DNA of 64,000 nt, taken from assembly GCA_018340375.1 (NCBI GenBank), contig JAFFJZ010000052.1, forward strand, positions 62,001 to 126,000. Reading direction: 5' to 3'. The notes under the pieces were generated by a model. That model ran no database searches. It had not been told where the DNA came from and was given only the letters and a program-made list of their open reading frames with translations. This DNA comes from Gonatopus flavifemur. Lineage: Eukaryota; Arthropoda; Insecta; Hymenoptera; Dryinidae. The translations under genes and the position numbers were made by a program. Numbering within the stretch: the stretch's first letter is position 1; each line of letters opens with the position of its first letter. Below are positions 23,885-36,100 of this stretch, in pieces.

Positions 23885-24002
23885 TCGGCGTGGCCGAAGA
23901 TTTTATGAAATTATATCATTTAAATTTCTTGTTTAATGTTCTATAGAAATTCATTTGTATATAATGAAGGCTAAAAACTTCTACCATCAGCCACATCAAA
24001 TG
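23885..24002. other. Spacer between head-to-head repeat copies B and C
   Basis: 118 bases separating the inverted 'gttcctggttgatgcg' ends of copies B and C. No feature of its own was recognised. Confidence 0.6.
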
Positions 24003-24560
24003 TTCCTGGTTGATGCGAATTCCGAAACAGGGTTGCCTTTCACATCTGTTGTTTAATGGTATATTTGTTATATCATGTAATCTTCCGGAAAGAGTGAAGT
24101 ATTTTTTCCAAGGATTTTCTGTCAAATTTTATTGTAGAACGTGTGTATGGTTTTTGGGATTTGACGTTATTTTTTACTGTTTTCGAGTTCTTAGGGGTTC
24201 TTGTGAGACATTTGTATGTTTTGTGGAATTCTACTTTTTTTTCTCTTTCCGGTATCTTTATACGGGCAGAACGATACGATTGTTTTATTCATTTTTTGAA
24301 TACAATGATGCTTTTTTGAAAATCATGAATTACCTTCAATACAGTTCAAACAAACTGAAGTTACAATATACCAAAAATCTTTCACATATCCTTTGGATAA
24401 CCAATGTACTTGGTCGCTCATATTGATTTCATATCTTTTTTTTTCAAATGGAGCATATCCTTTCATATCCCCTCGAAATTCTGAATGTCGTGAAATTTTC
24501 CTTCAGAGTGTGTTTTGGATTTTTTTATCCTTTTATGTGTTTTACTCAGGAAACATACAT
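24003..24560 (+). repeat. Dispersed repeat family, copy C
   Basis: Plus-strand copy aligned to copy B over about 560-620 bases in opposite orientation, making a large inverted repeat. It shares the 'gttcctggttgatgcg' start, the 'aatcttccggaaagag' block and the 'ggataaccaatgtacttgg' block. It stops near 24560, whereas copy B continues. Confidence 0.75.
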
Positions 24561-26796
24561 TTGAATGTCAGTTTTTTAGTGGGTAACTGTACCACCAATT
24601 TACATTCTCCAGCAGCTTTTCCACCAATATCCATTTCGCATTTATGTAGACTCCATATAGCCCATACATCCATGTGGAAGTAACCCAGACATCGGTGGAA
24701 TTTACAATAATTTCTTCGAACCAAATTAATATTTTTTCATTCTCTGATACATATGTATCTTATACAAGTAAATCCTTTCCTTTTTTCATTAGAATTCCTG
24801 GGTTCTCAGCGTGATTATAATTGAATCCATCACAATTCTGATTGATTTGTTATGGACAATTATTAACCGAAACGGTGTAACTTTTTTCTGCACAATAAAA
24901 GTTTCATATTCTACATTCAAAAATTAATTTGAAATATGCGGATGGTATGCACATGTTAGACTTATGTTATCGATTATTTTCTCACTTGTACACCAAACGT
25001 AGAAAATATTCTTCATTGTGGAATACCATTCTATGAGTGCAAGAGAGGAGGGTCGTATTTTCTTCATATACACCCGTGTGGTGTTGGAACTGAAAACTGA
25101 ATTTTCAAAATGATGCACCAAAAAAATATTGATTATTCAGAATTCTCAGACTACATAATTTGTATAAGAACAACGAAAACACATGTTCTCTCGTGTAAAA
25201 AACATGAAGTGATTGTTTTATTTTCAAGTATTTTGAATTGAAAAATGTAGAGATTCTTTTTCTAGAACGTGCTTTTAAATGAATATTCACTTCGATTCCA
25301 TTTTTTGTACTACCCTCTCGTTGAAGGAAGCAATTGAATTCTGCCAAATCTGATTGAATTCTTTACAATGTCATGGTTGGAACAAATTTGGGAATTTTCA
25401 ATTAGATCTGGTAAGATTCAATGACCTATTTCAATGCAAAATTTATTGAATCTCGCCAAACCCTGATGGAAAAATTTTACTGAAAATCGCTGAAATTTTC
25501 AGAGAATTTCAGGGATTTCCAGAAACATTTAGAGTTCTCCAAAGATATTCATAAATATCCAGAAAAATTTATAGTTCAAAAACATGCCCGATGAGTGCAA
25601 GTCTTTCAGAATTTTCCAGAGATTTTGAGATAAATTTTTTCACCAGAGAAACTTTTCAAACTCTGGAGAAAGCTTTTGTCAAATCCCATCGGATTTGATT
25701 CCAGTGGATTTTATGGGTTTTTCAAAGCGGGGTAATTGAATCAATTATTCTGATTCATTATTTATTGAAAACGAAGAAATTTGAAAAAATATTTGGGTTT
25801 CATAAATTTCTTATTTCAGAACATGGAAAATTTTCAACAATGTGTGTCTAAGAAATAATTCTAAAAGTTTCAATCAAGCCTCCAATAAATATGCGTGAAG
25901 GGCTTACATAAATTGATTTAAAGCTTTTGATTGGGATATTTAACAATGTAAGACTCACGAGATTTCAATTGAAAATATGTCGGTCTTCGAAGGATCATCA
26001 ATCACGTGAATTTGAATTCAAATTTGATCTGACTTATTTATTTAGTATCATCGTCAGTAAACGTGCTTACTATTAGTCGAGTGAAGTTAATCCCAGTTAC
26101 TGCATTCATACGTAGTCAACATTTGGCGTCTTGCAGAATCTTTCCGATAAGTTTGAAGTATCTTACGCAATACTTTCAGCTATGTTATGAATTTCTAAAG
26201 GTAGTTTGCCTGCTCCCAGCGGCGCACATGAGAAGAAGGGAGATAAACAACAGGAACAATAGGAAAGACCCGTTATTTACCTTCTCCCTCTCACGCTTGC
26301 TGTTGCTTCATGCTTCTCATCCAAAGACATCTTAAAGCTCTTCTCACTTGTGAAAGACAAATAAAAGGGTTCTCAAAGGGATTGAAAATATCTTTGAAGA
26401 TTTTTTTAAAGCATCGACAAAATCATCCATGGTTTGAGAAATGCTCAGCCTCAATATGAAAATGATTATAATCGATTATATATAATCGTCAGTGAATAAT
26501 TCTTCGAATTTCTTCTGGAACACTCAAATATATACTAAAAATATTTCACATATAGGTTCACCACGTTGATTTGGAAGTTTTAATCAATCTTTTGTTTGAA
26601 GGTATTGACGTTCCTGTGGGATTCTTTATAAGAATGTCTTACTTAAGACCCAATAATAATTAGTCTCTCGATTAGACGACCCCCTTATCATCATAATTAC
26701 AGCTGAAACGGATTTTAATGTATATTTGAAAATTTGTTTTCTTTTATGTTTGAATGCAATATCATCACACGTTCTTAATGTGATTTAGGTCTGAAC
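24561..26796. other. Unexplained AT-rich region
   Basis: No gene, repeat boundary or RNA recognised over 2.2 kb. Frames of up to 96 codons occur (for example 24393-24683, 25105-25347, 26063-26335), but none has a domain or good splice context. Confidence 0.45.
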
Positions 26797-29008
26797 GTGG
26801 ACACTTTTCATCAATACTGGAATCGCAAGAAAGATGGGCTGAACATCTTGATATCTTCGGGCCAGTTTCATAAATCAAGCATGCATCTGTTGAAGCCTGT
26901 GAGTACAGTTTCGAAGAGACATAATCGACGATTACGTCAAAAAAGAATCGCGTGTTTTCTAAATCGACAATACTCAATACCTTACAAACACACTGTTGCT
27001 GCAGAAGATGATATTGATTCCGGAAAGAGAAGAGAAACGTACATTCTTCTCAACCAATAATGATTCAATGACACCAGTGTGTATACAAAAAACTATACTG
27101 AACAATCTTGATAGCGACAACAAACCACAATATCTGCAAGAAGAGGATGTTATCGAAGAATCACTGTCTAATGATGATGAGGAATTTGGTACTTCTGATG
27201 AAGAATTTCAACGAAACAGTGTTTCGATGAATAATCATGAAGGAATTGATCAAGTCGAGGATCGTGAAATAAATTTCGCTCAGTCTTTAGCACGATGGGC
27301 TGTCATTAACAATGTTCGTCACAATTGTGTCACCCAATTATTAGTCCTTTTGAATACACATTTTCCACATTCACAATTACCAAAAAATGGTAAGAGTTTG
27401 GTTGAAACTCCACGGACCAATACTGTTCATACCGTTCCACCTGGGAAGTATGTTGACATTGGGATCGAAGATGAGTTATACGTGCATATAAAGAACAACG
27501 GAACTGTAGATGCAGTGAGGTTACAAGTTGGTATCGACGGGTTACCAATTCATGTCAGCAACGGAGATAGTTTATGGCCGATTATGGGTCGCTTCGTACC
27601 TAATGATTCCGTGTTTCTGATTGGTTGTTTTTTCGGCAGACATAAACCAGCTGACAGTAACGATTACATCAAGTATTCCGTTCAAGATATGAACAGAATA
27701 ATACGAGATGGTATAACTATTGACAACCGGAAGATATCGGTTCCACTACACTCAATTATAATGGATTCACCCGCATTGGCATTTGTCATGGAAACAAAAG
27801 GTCACATGGGCTATTCTTGTTGCAATAAATGCACAATATACGGAACGTACGATGGAAATGTGTGTTTTCCAGGTATTGGATTTACGAAAAGGACGAATCA
27901 TACTTTCAGACAGCAACAAGATCCTGACTACCACATGGGGCGAACAGTCCTCCTTGATATGAATGATTTTGATCCTGTGGTTCAAGTATCACAGGATCCA
28001 ATGCATTTACTATTTCTAGGAGTTATGAATCAACTAATCGTGCTATGGTCAACTGCTCCATTACCAAATAGAATTTTGACTAAACCTCGTCTGGGTATTT
28101 TGAATGAATACATCAAACGTGTGAACAGTTTCATTCCAAAAGAATTTCCTCGTAAACTGGACTCTTCAAAAATGAAAGCAACGGAATTGAGTTTGTTTTT
28201 GAAATATATTGGACCATCAGCTTGAGCGAATATTCTCGACATGGAGGACCCGATATATGTTCATTTTTTAATCCTACATGTGGCCACTCGTTTGTTAAGC
28301 GCTGATTTTGATACTCTTGATGTTGAGTATGCCAAGTCACTTTTTACATACTTCGTACAGCGGTTTGAACAATTATTTAGGCGAAAGCATATTTCCCGCA
28401 ATATTCATGGTCTATTGCATATCGTGGAAGATGCAGCAGTATTTGGTCGACTGGATGAATTTGCTGCGTTCAGATTTGAGAATTTTATGCGTCACTTGGA
28501 GAAACTGCTCCGTAAACCGGAATTACCTCTGGAACAAGTCCTCAACCGGTATGGAGAAATGAAAAATCTCAATTGTCGTTTCTTACACGATCAGCAGCCA
28601 AAACTTCCAGGATTGAAAAAGGAACACAACGAGGATCCCACGCTTGATGGGTACTATGGAGTTCAATACAAATCGCATTAATTTTCCAGCTTTATATTAT
28701 CAACAAATGAAAATGATAATTGTTGCACAATTGGGAAATGCATTGTCATCGTTGAAAATTTCATCCACCTCATGAATGGTGAAATCCGTATCATCGGACG
28801 TCAATTCAAGTGTGTTGAAGATTTTTACAAGGAACCCTGTGCATCTTCGATGCTACAAATCTTTGCAGTTAATAATTTGTCTAGTATGAAATCATGGCCT
28901 CTTGAAGATGTCAGCTTTAAAGGACCCCGTAACAGAACTATGGGAAAAAAAGTCTCGGTCAAAATGGCTGGGGTTTGGATATGTTTCAGTTCTGAATGTG
29001 CTGAATGA
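26797..29008 (+). pseudogene. Tnp2-like (EnSpm/CACTA-type) transposase gene, decayed
   Basis: A large transposase-type protein spread over frames. The N-terminal part (26797-27060) is basic (SKRHNRRLRQKR) and changes frame near 27000. The main frame (26996-28225) has an acidic stretch (EEFGTSDEEFQ), then the body with a C-x2-C pair (YSCCNKCTIYG) and VSQDPMHLLFLGVMNQLIVLW. After TGA at 28223-28225 the same frame continues (28226-28681) with NIHGLLHIVEDAAVFGRLDEFAAFRFENFM, the pattern seen in Tnp2 and DUF4218-type proteins. After TAA at 28679-28681 it continues in frame to 29008. So there are two nonsense codons plus one frame change. Assignment rests on motif pattern. A retired host gene derived from such a transposase is an alternative. 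Confidence 0.65.
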
Positions 29009-29239
29009 AAAATGTAACAGGCAAAATCATTTTACATGCATGGTTTAGCCGCCCCAGGCCGCAAAAGGACAGATTTTGAGTTTCAATGAGAATATGACTA
29101 TTGAAGTATAATACATATGGATGTATGTATGTATGTATGAATGAATTGATTAATGCGAGCACACACACACACACACCGATACCTAACGATGATGAGAGAT
29201 TTGTGTTGTTTCCTGTTTTACATATATAAAAAAAAACAT
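29009..29239. repeat. Microsatellite-bearing spacer
   Basis: It contains a (tgta)n-like run at about 29118-29140 and a (CA)n run at about 29160-29177. Otherwise no feature. Confidence 0.6.
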
Positions 29240-29520
29240 ACTCCAAACGTAAGTTACACAAATTGTTTAGTTTTTACGTAATTAGTTGGTTTGAATTGTA
29301 ATAAAAAATATTTCATTCGCAGATTCAGTTGGTACAGGAGGAATTTTCAAAAACACACCCACAGTTCCGTTCAATTACGCAAACAAACCCAAAAAATGGA
29401 TGATCAAGCCTTGTGATAATATAATTTCAAATGTTTGTCTCATGCGAAAGGAAATTTTTTACCTCCACCAGTTTTCACTCAACCAAGATACATTGCCGAT
29501 GTCATAGTCAAACGTGGCTT
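29240..29520 (+). pseudogene. Partial copy of the spliced acidic gene at 32158-32829
   Basis: A donor-like ccaaac|gtaagttac at about 29246 and an acceptor 'cattcgcag' near 29324 sit at the same place as the intron of the gene at 32158-32829. The following frame shares the IIxPxxNIxSN pattern (WMIKPCDNIISN against IIGPPNNIFSN). The upstream acidic exon is not recognisable. It lies 230 bases after the Tnp2-like gene, so the two may once have been one element. Confidence 0.5.
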
Positions 29521-29584
29521 TTCACACAACACGATATGGAAAAACTTTATAATGAACCCAAGTAGCACCAGTGTATTTTATTAA

Positions 29585-30118
29585 CGTTTTTCAAATGTTC
29601 GAAATATGTTCTATGCACATTCCAATGAGATCGTTTTATCAGTGCTATTCACATTCATCGATCGTATGTAATTCGAATATACAAAGGTACGCCAGTCGAA
29701 CATCAATCGAACGAATATTGTACAGTGGGTGGATTCAATCCATTCCCTCCTCATTTCATCAATTTAAGAACACCTACAAATAAATTCCGATTTCATTCAT
29801 AATATTCAATTTCAAAACTTTTTAGTCATATCATTGATCAACCTGGATCATTCCTCAAATGTTCAGATGGTTGAAATTCCGTTTTCATCAAAAATTTGTG
29901 AATCATGACATAGTTTTCCGCAATTCATCAAAAGTAGGAGGGAACGGATTAAATCCACCCACTGTACATTCCGAATGTTCTACGCACGAACTAAGTATAT
30001 TTGAAACAGTCTCATTCGAATATTGTGTGAGCGTTCACTATATATTCTTCGTATCTCATTCGTACATTCTACGAACGTTTTCATTTCACATACGCGTTGA
30101 ACTTCTGTTGTTGTTTGG
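29585..30118 (+). repeat. Dispersed repeat R2, plus copy, split by a MITE
   Basis: Matches the reverse complement of 39235-39510 (inside the TA element in gag), including 'tttgaaacagtc', 'ttcttcgtatctcattc' and 'ttgaacttctgttg' blocks. The MITE at 29723-29964 interrupts it. Confidence 0.75.
29723..29964. mobile_element. MITE, 242 bp, TA target
   Basis: TA at 29721-29722 and 29965-29966. The inverted ends start CAGTGGGTGGATT and pair over about 28 bases. No coding capacity. It is inserted in repeat R2. Its first ten bases match those of the foldback element at 41566-42489. Confidence 0.85.
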
Positions 30119-30129
30119 GAATTGATTTG

Positions 30130-30760
30130 AATCGATAAGAATCCAAAATGAATTGGAAGGATATCAGCGGGATGATGGTACCCACATCTTTTTCGACAAA
30201 TGATTCGAAAATGAAGCAATGAAATGAAAAATATAGCACAACGGCATGGGAAGAGTTCATAATGAATTCATTTGAATCGTTAACAATCCAAAATGAATTG
30301 GAGGAGTTGAAGTACCAGCACCATGACAGCAGCTCAATCTTTTCTGACAAGGTATTTGAAAATAAAGCAATATGATAAGGATACCGCTCTCTACAAACTT
30401 CATTCAATCAATAAAACTGATCTGTCTGAAGCGATATTTGTGTTATATTGCGATATTTTCGAATAATCTTTCGGAACAGATTCAGCTAGTACCATGTTGC
30501 CAGTATCTCCTTGAGGGGATATCAGTGATTCCTGACGATGAAACCTGATCCTAATTTTTTCTGACAGATTACTCGGAAATAAAGCAATAAAATAAAAATA
30601 TCGCTTTGAACAGACCATCTTCGTTGATTGAAACAGATCTGTACAGAGCGATCATTTAATTTTATTGCATCATTGTTGAATAATTTGTCAGGATAGTTGT
30701 GACTGTGCCTTTTCCTAACGAATGGGTCTCCAGGGGTCGCTGGTATCATCCTAATTATGG
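30130..30760. repeat. Cluster of diverged ~150-bp repeats
   Basis: 'aatccaaaatgaattggagg'-type starts recur at 30140 and 30288, and 'ctgacaa...gaaaataaagcaat' blocks recur near 30195, 30345 and 30565, giving about 150-base modules. Part of the cluster is also inverted around 30515. No gene seen. Confidence 0.5.
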
Positions 30761-31351
30761 ACTGTTTCTGAACTCATGTACTATGCGAGCTTGCTCACAG
30801 TGCCTATGAACCAATTTCACCATGTAGAGATCTGCGACGCATTGGTCGAGTTCTACATAATATCATTGATTGAAAAATCGTCAGGACATGACTGATCCAA
30901 TCAGAATCGTCACAAAGTTCGCGAGTTGCTTTCAGAATGAATAACATTCAATGCAAATTTAGAGTGTCAAGTATCAATCACGAAGCATCGAACGCGAGAG
31001 ATAAGCCACTCTGACATCAACGAGACAATAACGTACGGCATTATATAAACTTTGCGCTCCGTGTTTTCCGTCATCGGTGACGCTATAAGAACTGGAATCT
31101 GTCTTATCAGTCTATTACAAATATTTCATGGACAATTACACTGCGTTAGGCAGCATGGAGCTATGCTCACTTCAACAGTATTTTCCAAATCCAAGATTTT
31201 GAAAAATCATGATTTTAGAGTGGCCCCTCGATCAGATTAAATATTTCAAATATGTTTAGAGTGGGATTGATTACAATGGAATAAGTTAATATAACATTGG
31301 ATGGGGATTTGGAATGAACTGATTCATTGATTAAATACAGTCGAACTGGAT
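30761..31351. other. Unexplained stretch
   Basis: No gene or repeat structure recognised. Confidence 0.4.
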
Positions 31352-32046
31352 CTCTTGAAGGGGAGGGGAGCCCACTCTGAAAAACGGAACAAACAAACTG
31401 TTTTGTCTCTGACAAAAAGAAACTTCAGGTATTTCTTTCAAGAAAACTAAACAACACATCGAAATTTGGTAGAAAGTTCTGTGTTATATAACCATTGAAG
31501 TGTGTTTTGGAATTTTTTCGCAGCTGTGAACAACAAAATGGCGTCTTCTCAGTATTCTTCCCTGCGCATCTTTTTTTTCCTTTGCGCCGGACAAATAACT
31601 CCTGCAAATTTGAAAATACAATCATGAAGTACAAGAATTTGGATTCGATATGATATTAGATATGACACCACGTGAGATTTTTTTTTTATAAGGCTTTTTC
31701 GTTCTCGGACTTTTGTTCAAAAACCCGCCACTTTTGCAAAGATCAATTTGGAAAAACATCCTGCGTACGTCTGTAGCTGGGATCATATTGAATCAGAATT
31801 TTCGTACCTCATGATTGTATCTTCAAATTCGCAGGAGTGAGTTGTCCGGCAACGAAAGAAAAGATGCCCAGGAAAAAATACCGAGGAGCCGCCATTTTGT
31901 TGTTTACAGCTCTGAAAAAATTCAAAAATACACTTCAATAGTTATATAATGGAGAACTTTTTTTCAAATTCCAATTAGTTGTTTAGTTACGTTGAAAAAA
32001 ATTTGCAAAGTTTTTCTCTCCCAGGGTGGGTTTTCCCCTCAAGTAA
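31352..32046. repeat. Large imperfect palindrome, about 700 bp
   Basis: Left-arm blocks 'ttatataaccattgaagtg', 'caaaatggcg', 'ggacaaataactcctg' and 'tacaatcatga' are mirrored at 31775-31990. Outer sequence 'cttgaaggggaggggagccca' pairs loosely with the 'tgggttttcccctcaag' end. The centre is near 31720. The arms are diverged, consistent with an old foldback element. No clear target duplication was seen. Confidence 0.65.
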
Positions 32047-32157
32047 TGTTGGTTATGAAATGTAGAACAATACGTTTTTTGCTATATGTTTGTCCGAGTG
32101 ATGGGGATTGAGTAAAGAACAGCAAATTGAATGATTATATATGATTGCTCATACTCA

Positions 32158-32829
32158 ATGGATTCGATCAACCAATTTCTTCAAAATGAATATGCGGATG
32201 TTACCGCAGAGAATTATGAAGACATCGTCCCTTCCTCCCCTGTAAACTCGGGAGAACTCTCTAACGATCCAGACCGTGCAGAAATATTGGTCAAAGGACA
32301 GAATTAGGATAAACCTGGATTGATGAACGAATCTGAATTCGGAAATGAATCTGAATCCGAAGGTGAATCCGAATCCGAGGGTGAATCTAAATCCGAGGAC
32401 GAATCCAAAGCCGAATCCGATGAAAATGAAGAAGGAAACAAAGACACACTTCCTAATGAAACATACCGTAAACGTAAGTTACACAACTATTTGGTGTTTT
32501 TTCCTAATTTATTCAAACTATATTAGATTACATTTCATTTCATACATTCAGTTGCTGGAGGAAGAAGTTTGAGAAACAGACCAACCGGTGCGTCAAATCA
32601 TGGATCGGAACCCATAAAAAGGATAATCGGGCCCCCTAATAATATATTTTCAAATAGTCATGATTCATGTCGGAAGAAATTTTGTACTTACGCCAGAGAT
32701 GAATGGAGAGAGATTGCTAATACCATTGTGAAACTTAGTCTCCTACACAGCACAAAAATTTGGAAGAAGTTCACAAATAATCAATTTGGATGTATGACAA
32801 TTCGAAATGAATTGAAATGCGTGAATTAG
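32158..32829 (+). pseudogene. Two-exon gene for an acidic protein, one stop, function unknown
   Basis: Exon 1 runs from ATG 32158 to 32473, then a 78-base intron (GTAAGTTAC donor at 32474, TTCAG acceptor ending 32551), then exon 2 to a stop at 32827-32829. The two exons join in phase. Exon 1 encodes MDSINQFLQNEYADV, then a run of about nine Ser-Glu-rich repeats (ESEGESESEGESKSEDES). Exon 2 is basic, with RRIIGPPNNIFSN-like and WREIANTIVKLSLLHSTKIW segments. A single TAG at 32305-32307 breaks exon 1. The family was not recognised. The related fragment at 29240-29520 shares the intron position. It may be the second gene of a Tnp2-type element. Confidence 0.55.
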
Positions 32830-32957
32830 GAATTTCTTCCAATTCATCTCTCATTATTCACAGCCCAATTCATATTATGCAAAAAAGTTGTTTGGCGTAT
32901 TCAATATTCAATATTCTTATCTTTATTTTATTTGATTTAATTCTTTTTTACAGTAAA

Positions 32958-33183
32958 TCTGACGATATGTAAGTGCGCAGGGTACAATTATAAAATATAC
33001 GCCCCTACGTTGGTGGCGTGACTGATGTTTGAGGATGCGCGTGCGGCGAGTGGTTGGCGCTCCGGCATACGATCTTCACGTACCTATCGATGCTTAACAT
33101 TATACGTTTATATAATAATAAAAGTTAATTATTAAATTACATACTCTCGTGTTCTAATTATTAAAATATATACTCTTGTGTTC
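32958..33183 (+). repeat. 5' LTR, first part
   Basis: Matches the first 226 bases of the 3' LTR with few differences. The canonical TG start is TC here. It is interrupted at 'actcttgtgttc', which is duplicated at 36534-36545. Confidence 0.9.
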
Positions 33184-36100
33184 CTCCCCGTGGGATGATT
33201 GCGGGTCTTCCAGGGGGATATTCTTGATACCTGTCCTTGATATCCTTTTTATCCATTCTTGGTAGTATCTGCTTCCTTTACGTGGTGGGGAGGATGAGTA
33301 TCTCAGATTTGGGTCTCTCTTTCGGGTGGAATAAACTACTCGAGGGGGAGAATACAAACTGAGAGAAACTAAATCATCCCAACGCCAGGAACATCGGCAG
33401 AAACGGAGGGAAAGCAAGGGGAAACTACCTTCCTTGACATCTTTCAATATTCCCGAGGAAATGAAATCTTTTCTCCAAACCTGGAATTTTGAATTTTGAT
33501 TCATTGAAAAAAAAAGCAACAACAACAACACGATGGCATCCTCTCGGGTAAAATATTCCGGAGGTAAAATAGCCTTCCGTTCGGATCTCCAGGTGAAGGC
33601 TGCTCGAGAGAACCTTATCAAACAAGATAGAAAACAAAGAACATAGGGAAGGAAGAGAACATTCTTCGATTCGAAGCGTGGAATGTTAGATCACTAAGAC
33701 AAACAGGAAAATTAGAGAATTTTGAACTGGAAATGGAGAGGTTGGGTATCGATGTTATGGGAATTAGTGAAATGAGATGGCCGCAAGAAGGGGATTTCTG
33801 GAGTGGGGATTATAGAATCATTCACACAGGATCAAAGAATGGTCAAGCAGGTGTGAGAATTATAATGCATAAGAGGGTAGGGAATAGGATAAAAAATTAT
33901 TTGTAACATAGCGAACGCGTAATGATGGTCAGAGTTAGAACAAAACCGGTAGACACTGTTATAGTCCAAGTATACATGCCCACATCTGCATACTCAGAGG
34001 AGGATATCTCAAAAACTTACGATGAAATAGAAGAAGTGATAGAATATGTGAAGGGAGAAGAAAATTTAATGATCATAGGTGACTGGAATGCGGTAGTAGG
34101 GCAAGGAGAAGAGGCCAACATAATAGGAGATTTTGCGTTAGGAAAAAGAAATGAAAGAGGACAACGTTTAATCGAATTCTGTGAAAGTCATAAAATGGTT
34201 ATTACCAACACATTATTCAAAAATCATCCAAGAAAAATCTATACTTGGAGAACGCCAGGAGATACAGCAAGATATCAAATTGATTACATATGAGTAAAAC
34301 AAAGATTTAGAAACCAAGTGGAAAGCTGTAAAACTTATCCAGGCGCGGATATAGATAGTGATCACAATATGTTGCTGATGAAATGTTCTCTGAAATTCAA
34401 AGCTCTGAAGAAGAAAAGGAAAATGCAAAAAAGATGGAATTTGAAGAATCTCAAACAAGGAAGAACACAAGAGGCATTTAAAGTGATGTTGGACGAAAAA
34501 TTGGAGGATCGACAAGAGAAAGACTTGGAAATAGAGAGTAGATAGACAAATATGAAGGGGAACATAGAGCAATGTGCACATGAAATTTTGAAGAACGATG
34601 GGATAGAGCCTGAGGAACCATGGATAACAGAAGGAATTCTCGATTTAATTAATGAAAGGAGGAAATACAAGAATAAGAATAGTGAACAAGATCAGCAGAC
34701 ATACAAGGCACTGAGGAATAAGATAATCAGAGAATCAAGGAAAGCAAAACAACAATGGTTGGAGGGGAAATGTCAAGATATAGAAGTAAGATTACATTTA
34801 GGAAAAATTGATGAGGCATATAGGATTGTTAAGAGATTTTTTGGACAAATGAAATCTAGAAGCAGAAATATTGGGAATTCTCTAGGAAGACAATTAATAA
34901 GAACGGGGGGAAAAATAGAACGATGGATTGATCATTCAGAAGATCTGTATACAGGCAGAGATAATATAGGATTCTTAGAGAGGGAGGAAGATGTCGATGG
35001 AGAAGAATTGGGAGATTCAATTTTGAGATCAGAATTCGACAGGGCTTCAAAAGAATTGAGAAATAATGAAGCGCCAGGAATAGATGGCATAAGTGCGGAC
35101 CTTATCAAAGCCTCCAGTCAGAGAACTCGTGACGCACTGTTCGAATTGGTCAGAGGAATGTACGAAATAAGCGGAGTACCGAAAGATTTCCAGAAGAATG
35201 AAATTGTCGCCATTCCAAAAAAACAAGGAGCAGACAATGCGAGAACTACAGAACGATTAGTTCAACTCCACATGCCTCGAAAATATTGACAAAAATCATA
35301 TACAGGAGAATAGGGAATAAAATAGAGAGTAGATTAGCAGAAGATCAATTCGGTTTTAGGAAAAATAGGGGAACGCAAGAAGCAATATTAGCACTGAGAA
35401 CAGTAGTAGAGAAAAGTCTAGAGTTAAAAAAGTCTATGTATATAGGTTTTGTAGATATACAAAAAGCATTCGATAATGTTGATTGGGAGAAGATGTGTTC
35501 ACGATTTTGAAAAAGATAGGAATTAATTTCAGGGATAGGAGAATAATATATGAATTATATAAGAATCAAACCGCAATAATAGAAATAGAGGGTCAAAAAG
35601 GAGAAACACGAATTAGAAGAGGGGTGAGACAAGGATGCTCACTATCGCCATTGATTTTCAATTCGTATATAGAAGAAGCGATAAACGAAGTGAAGGAGCA
35701 AGTGCAATTGAAATTACAGATTCAAGGTGAAAATGTAAGCATGTTGAGATTTGCGGATGACATAGCTATATTAGCTACGAGTAGTGCTGAGTTAGAAAAT
35801 ACTCTCAACACTATGAAAAAAATATGACTAGACAAATATTGTATGAATATGAATACGGACAAAACAAAATTCATGATTTGTATAACAGCGAAAACATCAA
35901 GAAGAACGAAAATCAAAATAGATGCAGAGACAATTCAGCAAGTCAAAGAATTTAAATATCTAGGGAGCATAATTACAGAAAACGGTGAAAGCGGAAGAGA
36001 TATAAGAGCAAGAATAGCACAAGGGAAACAGGCTTTCCACCGAAAGGAACAGTTACTATGTTCGAAGAATATTAGCCTAGCAGTAAGGAAGAAATTCTTG

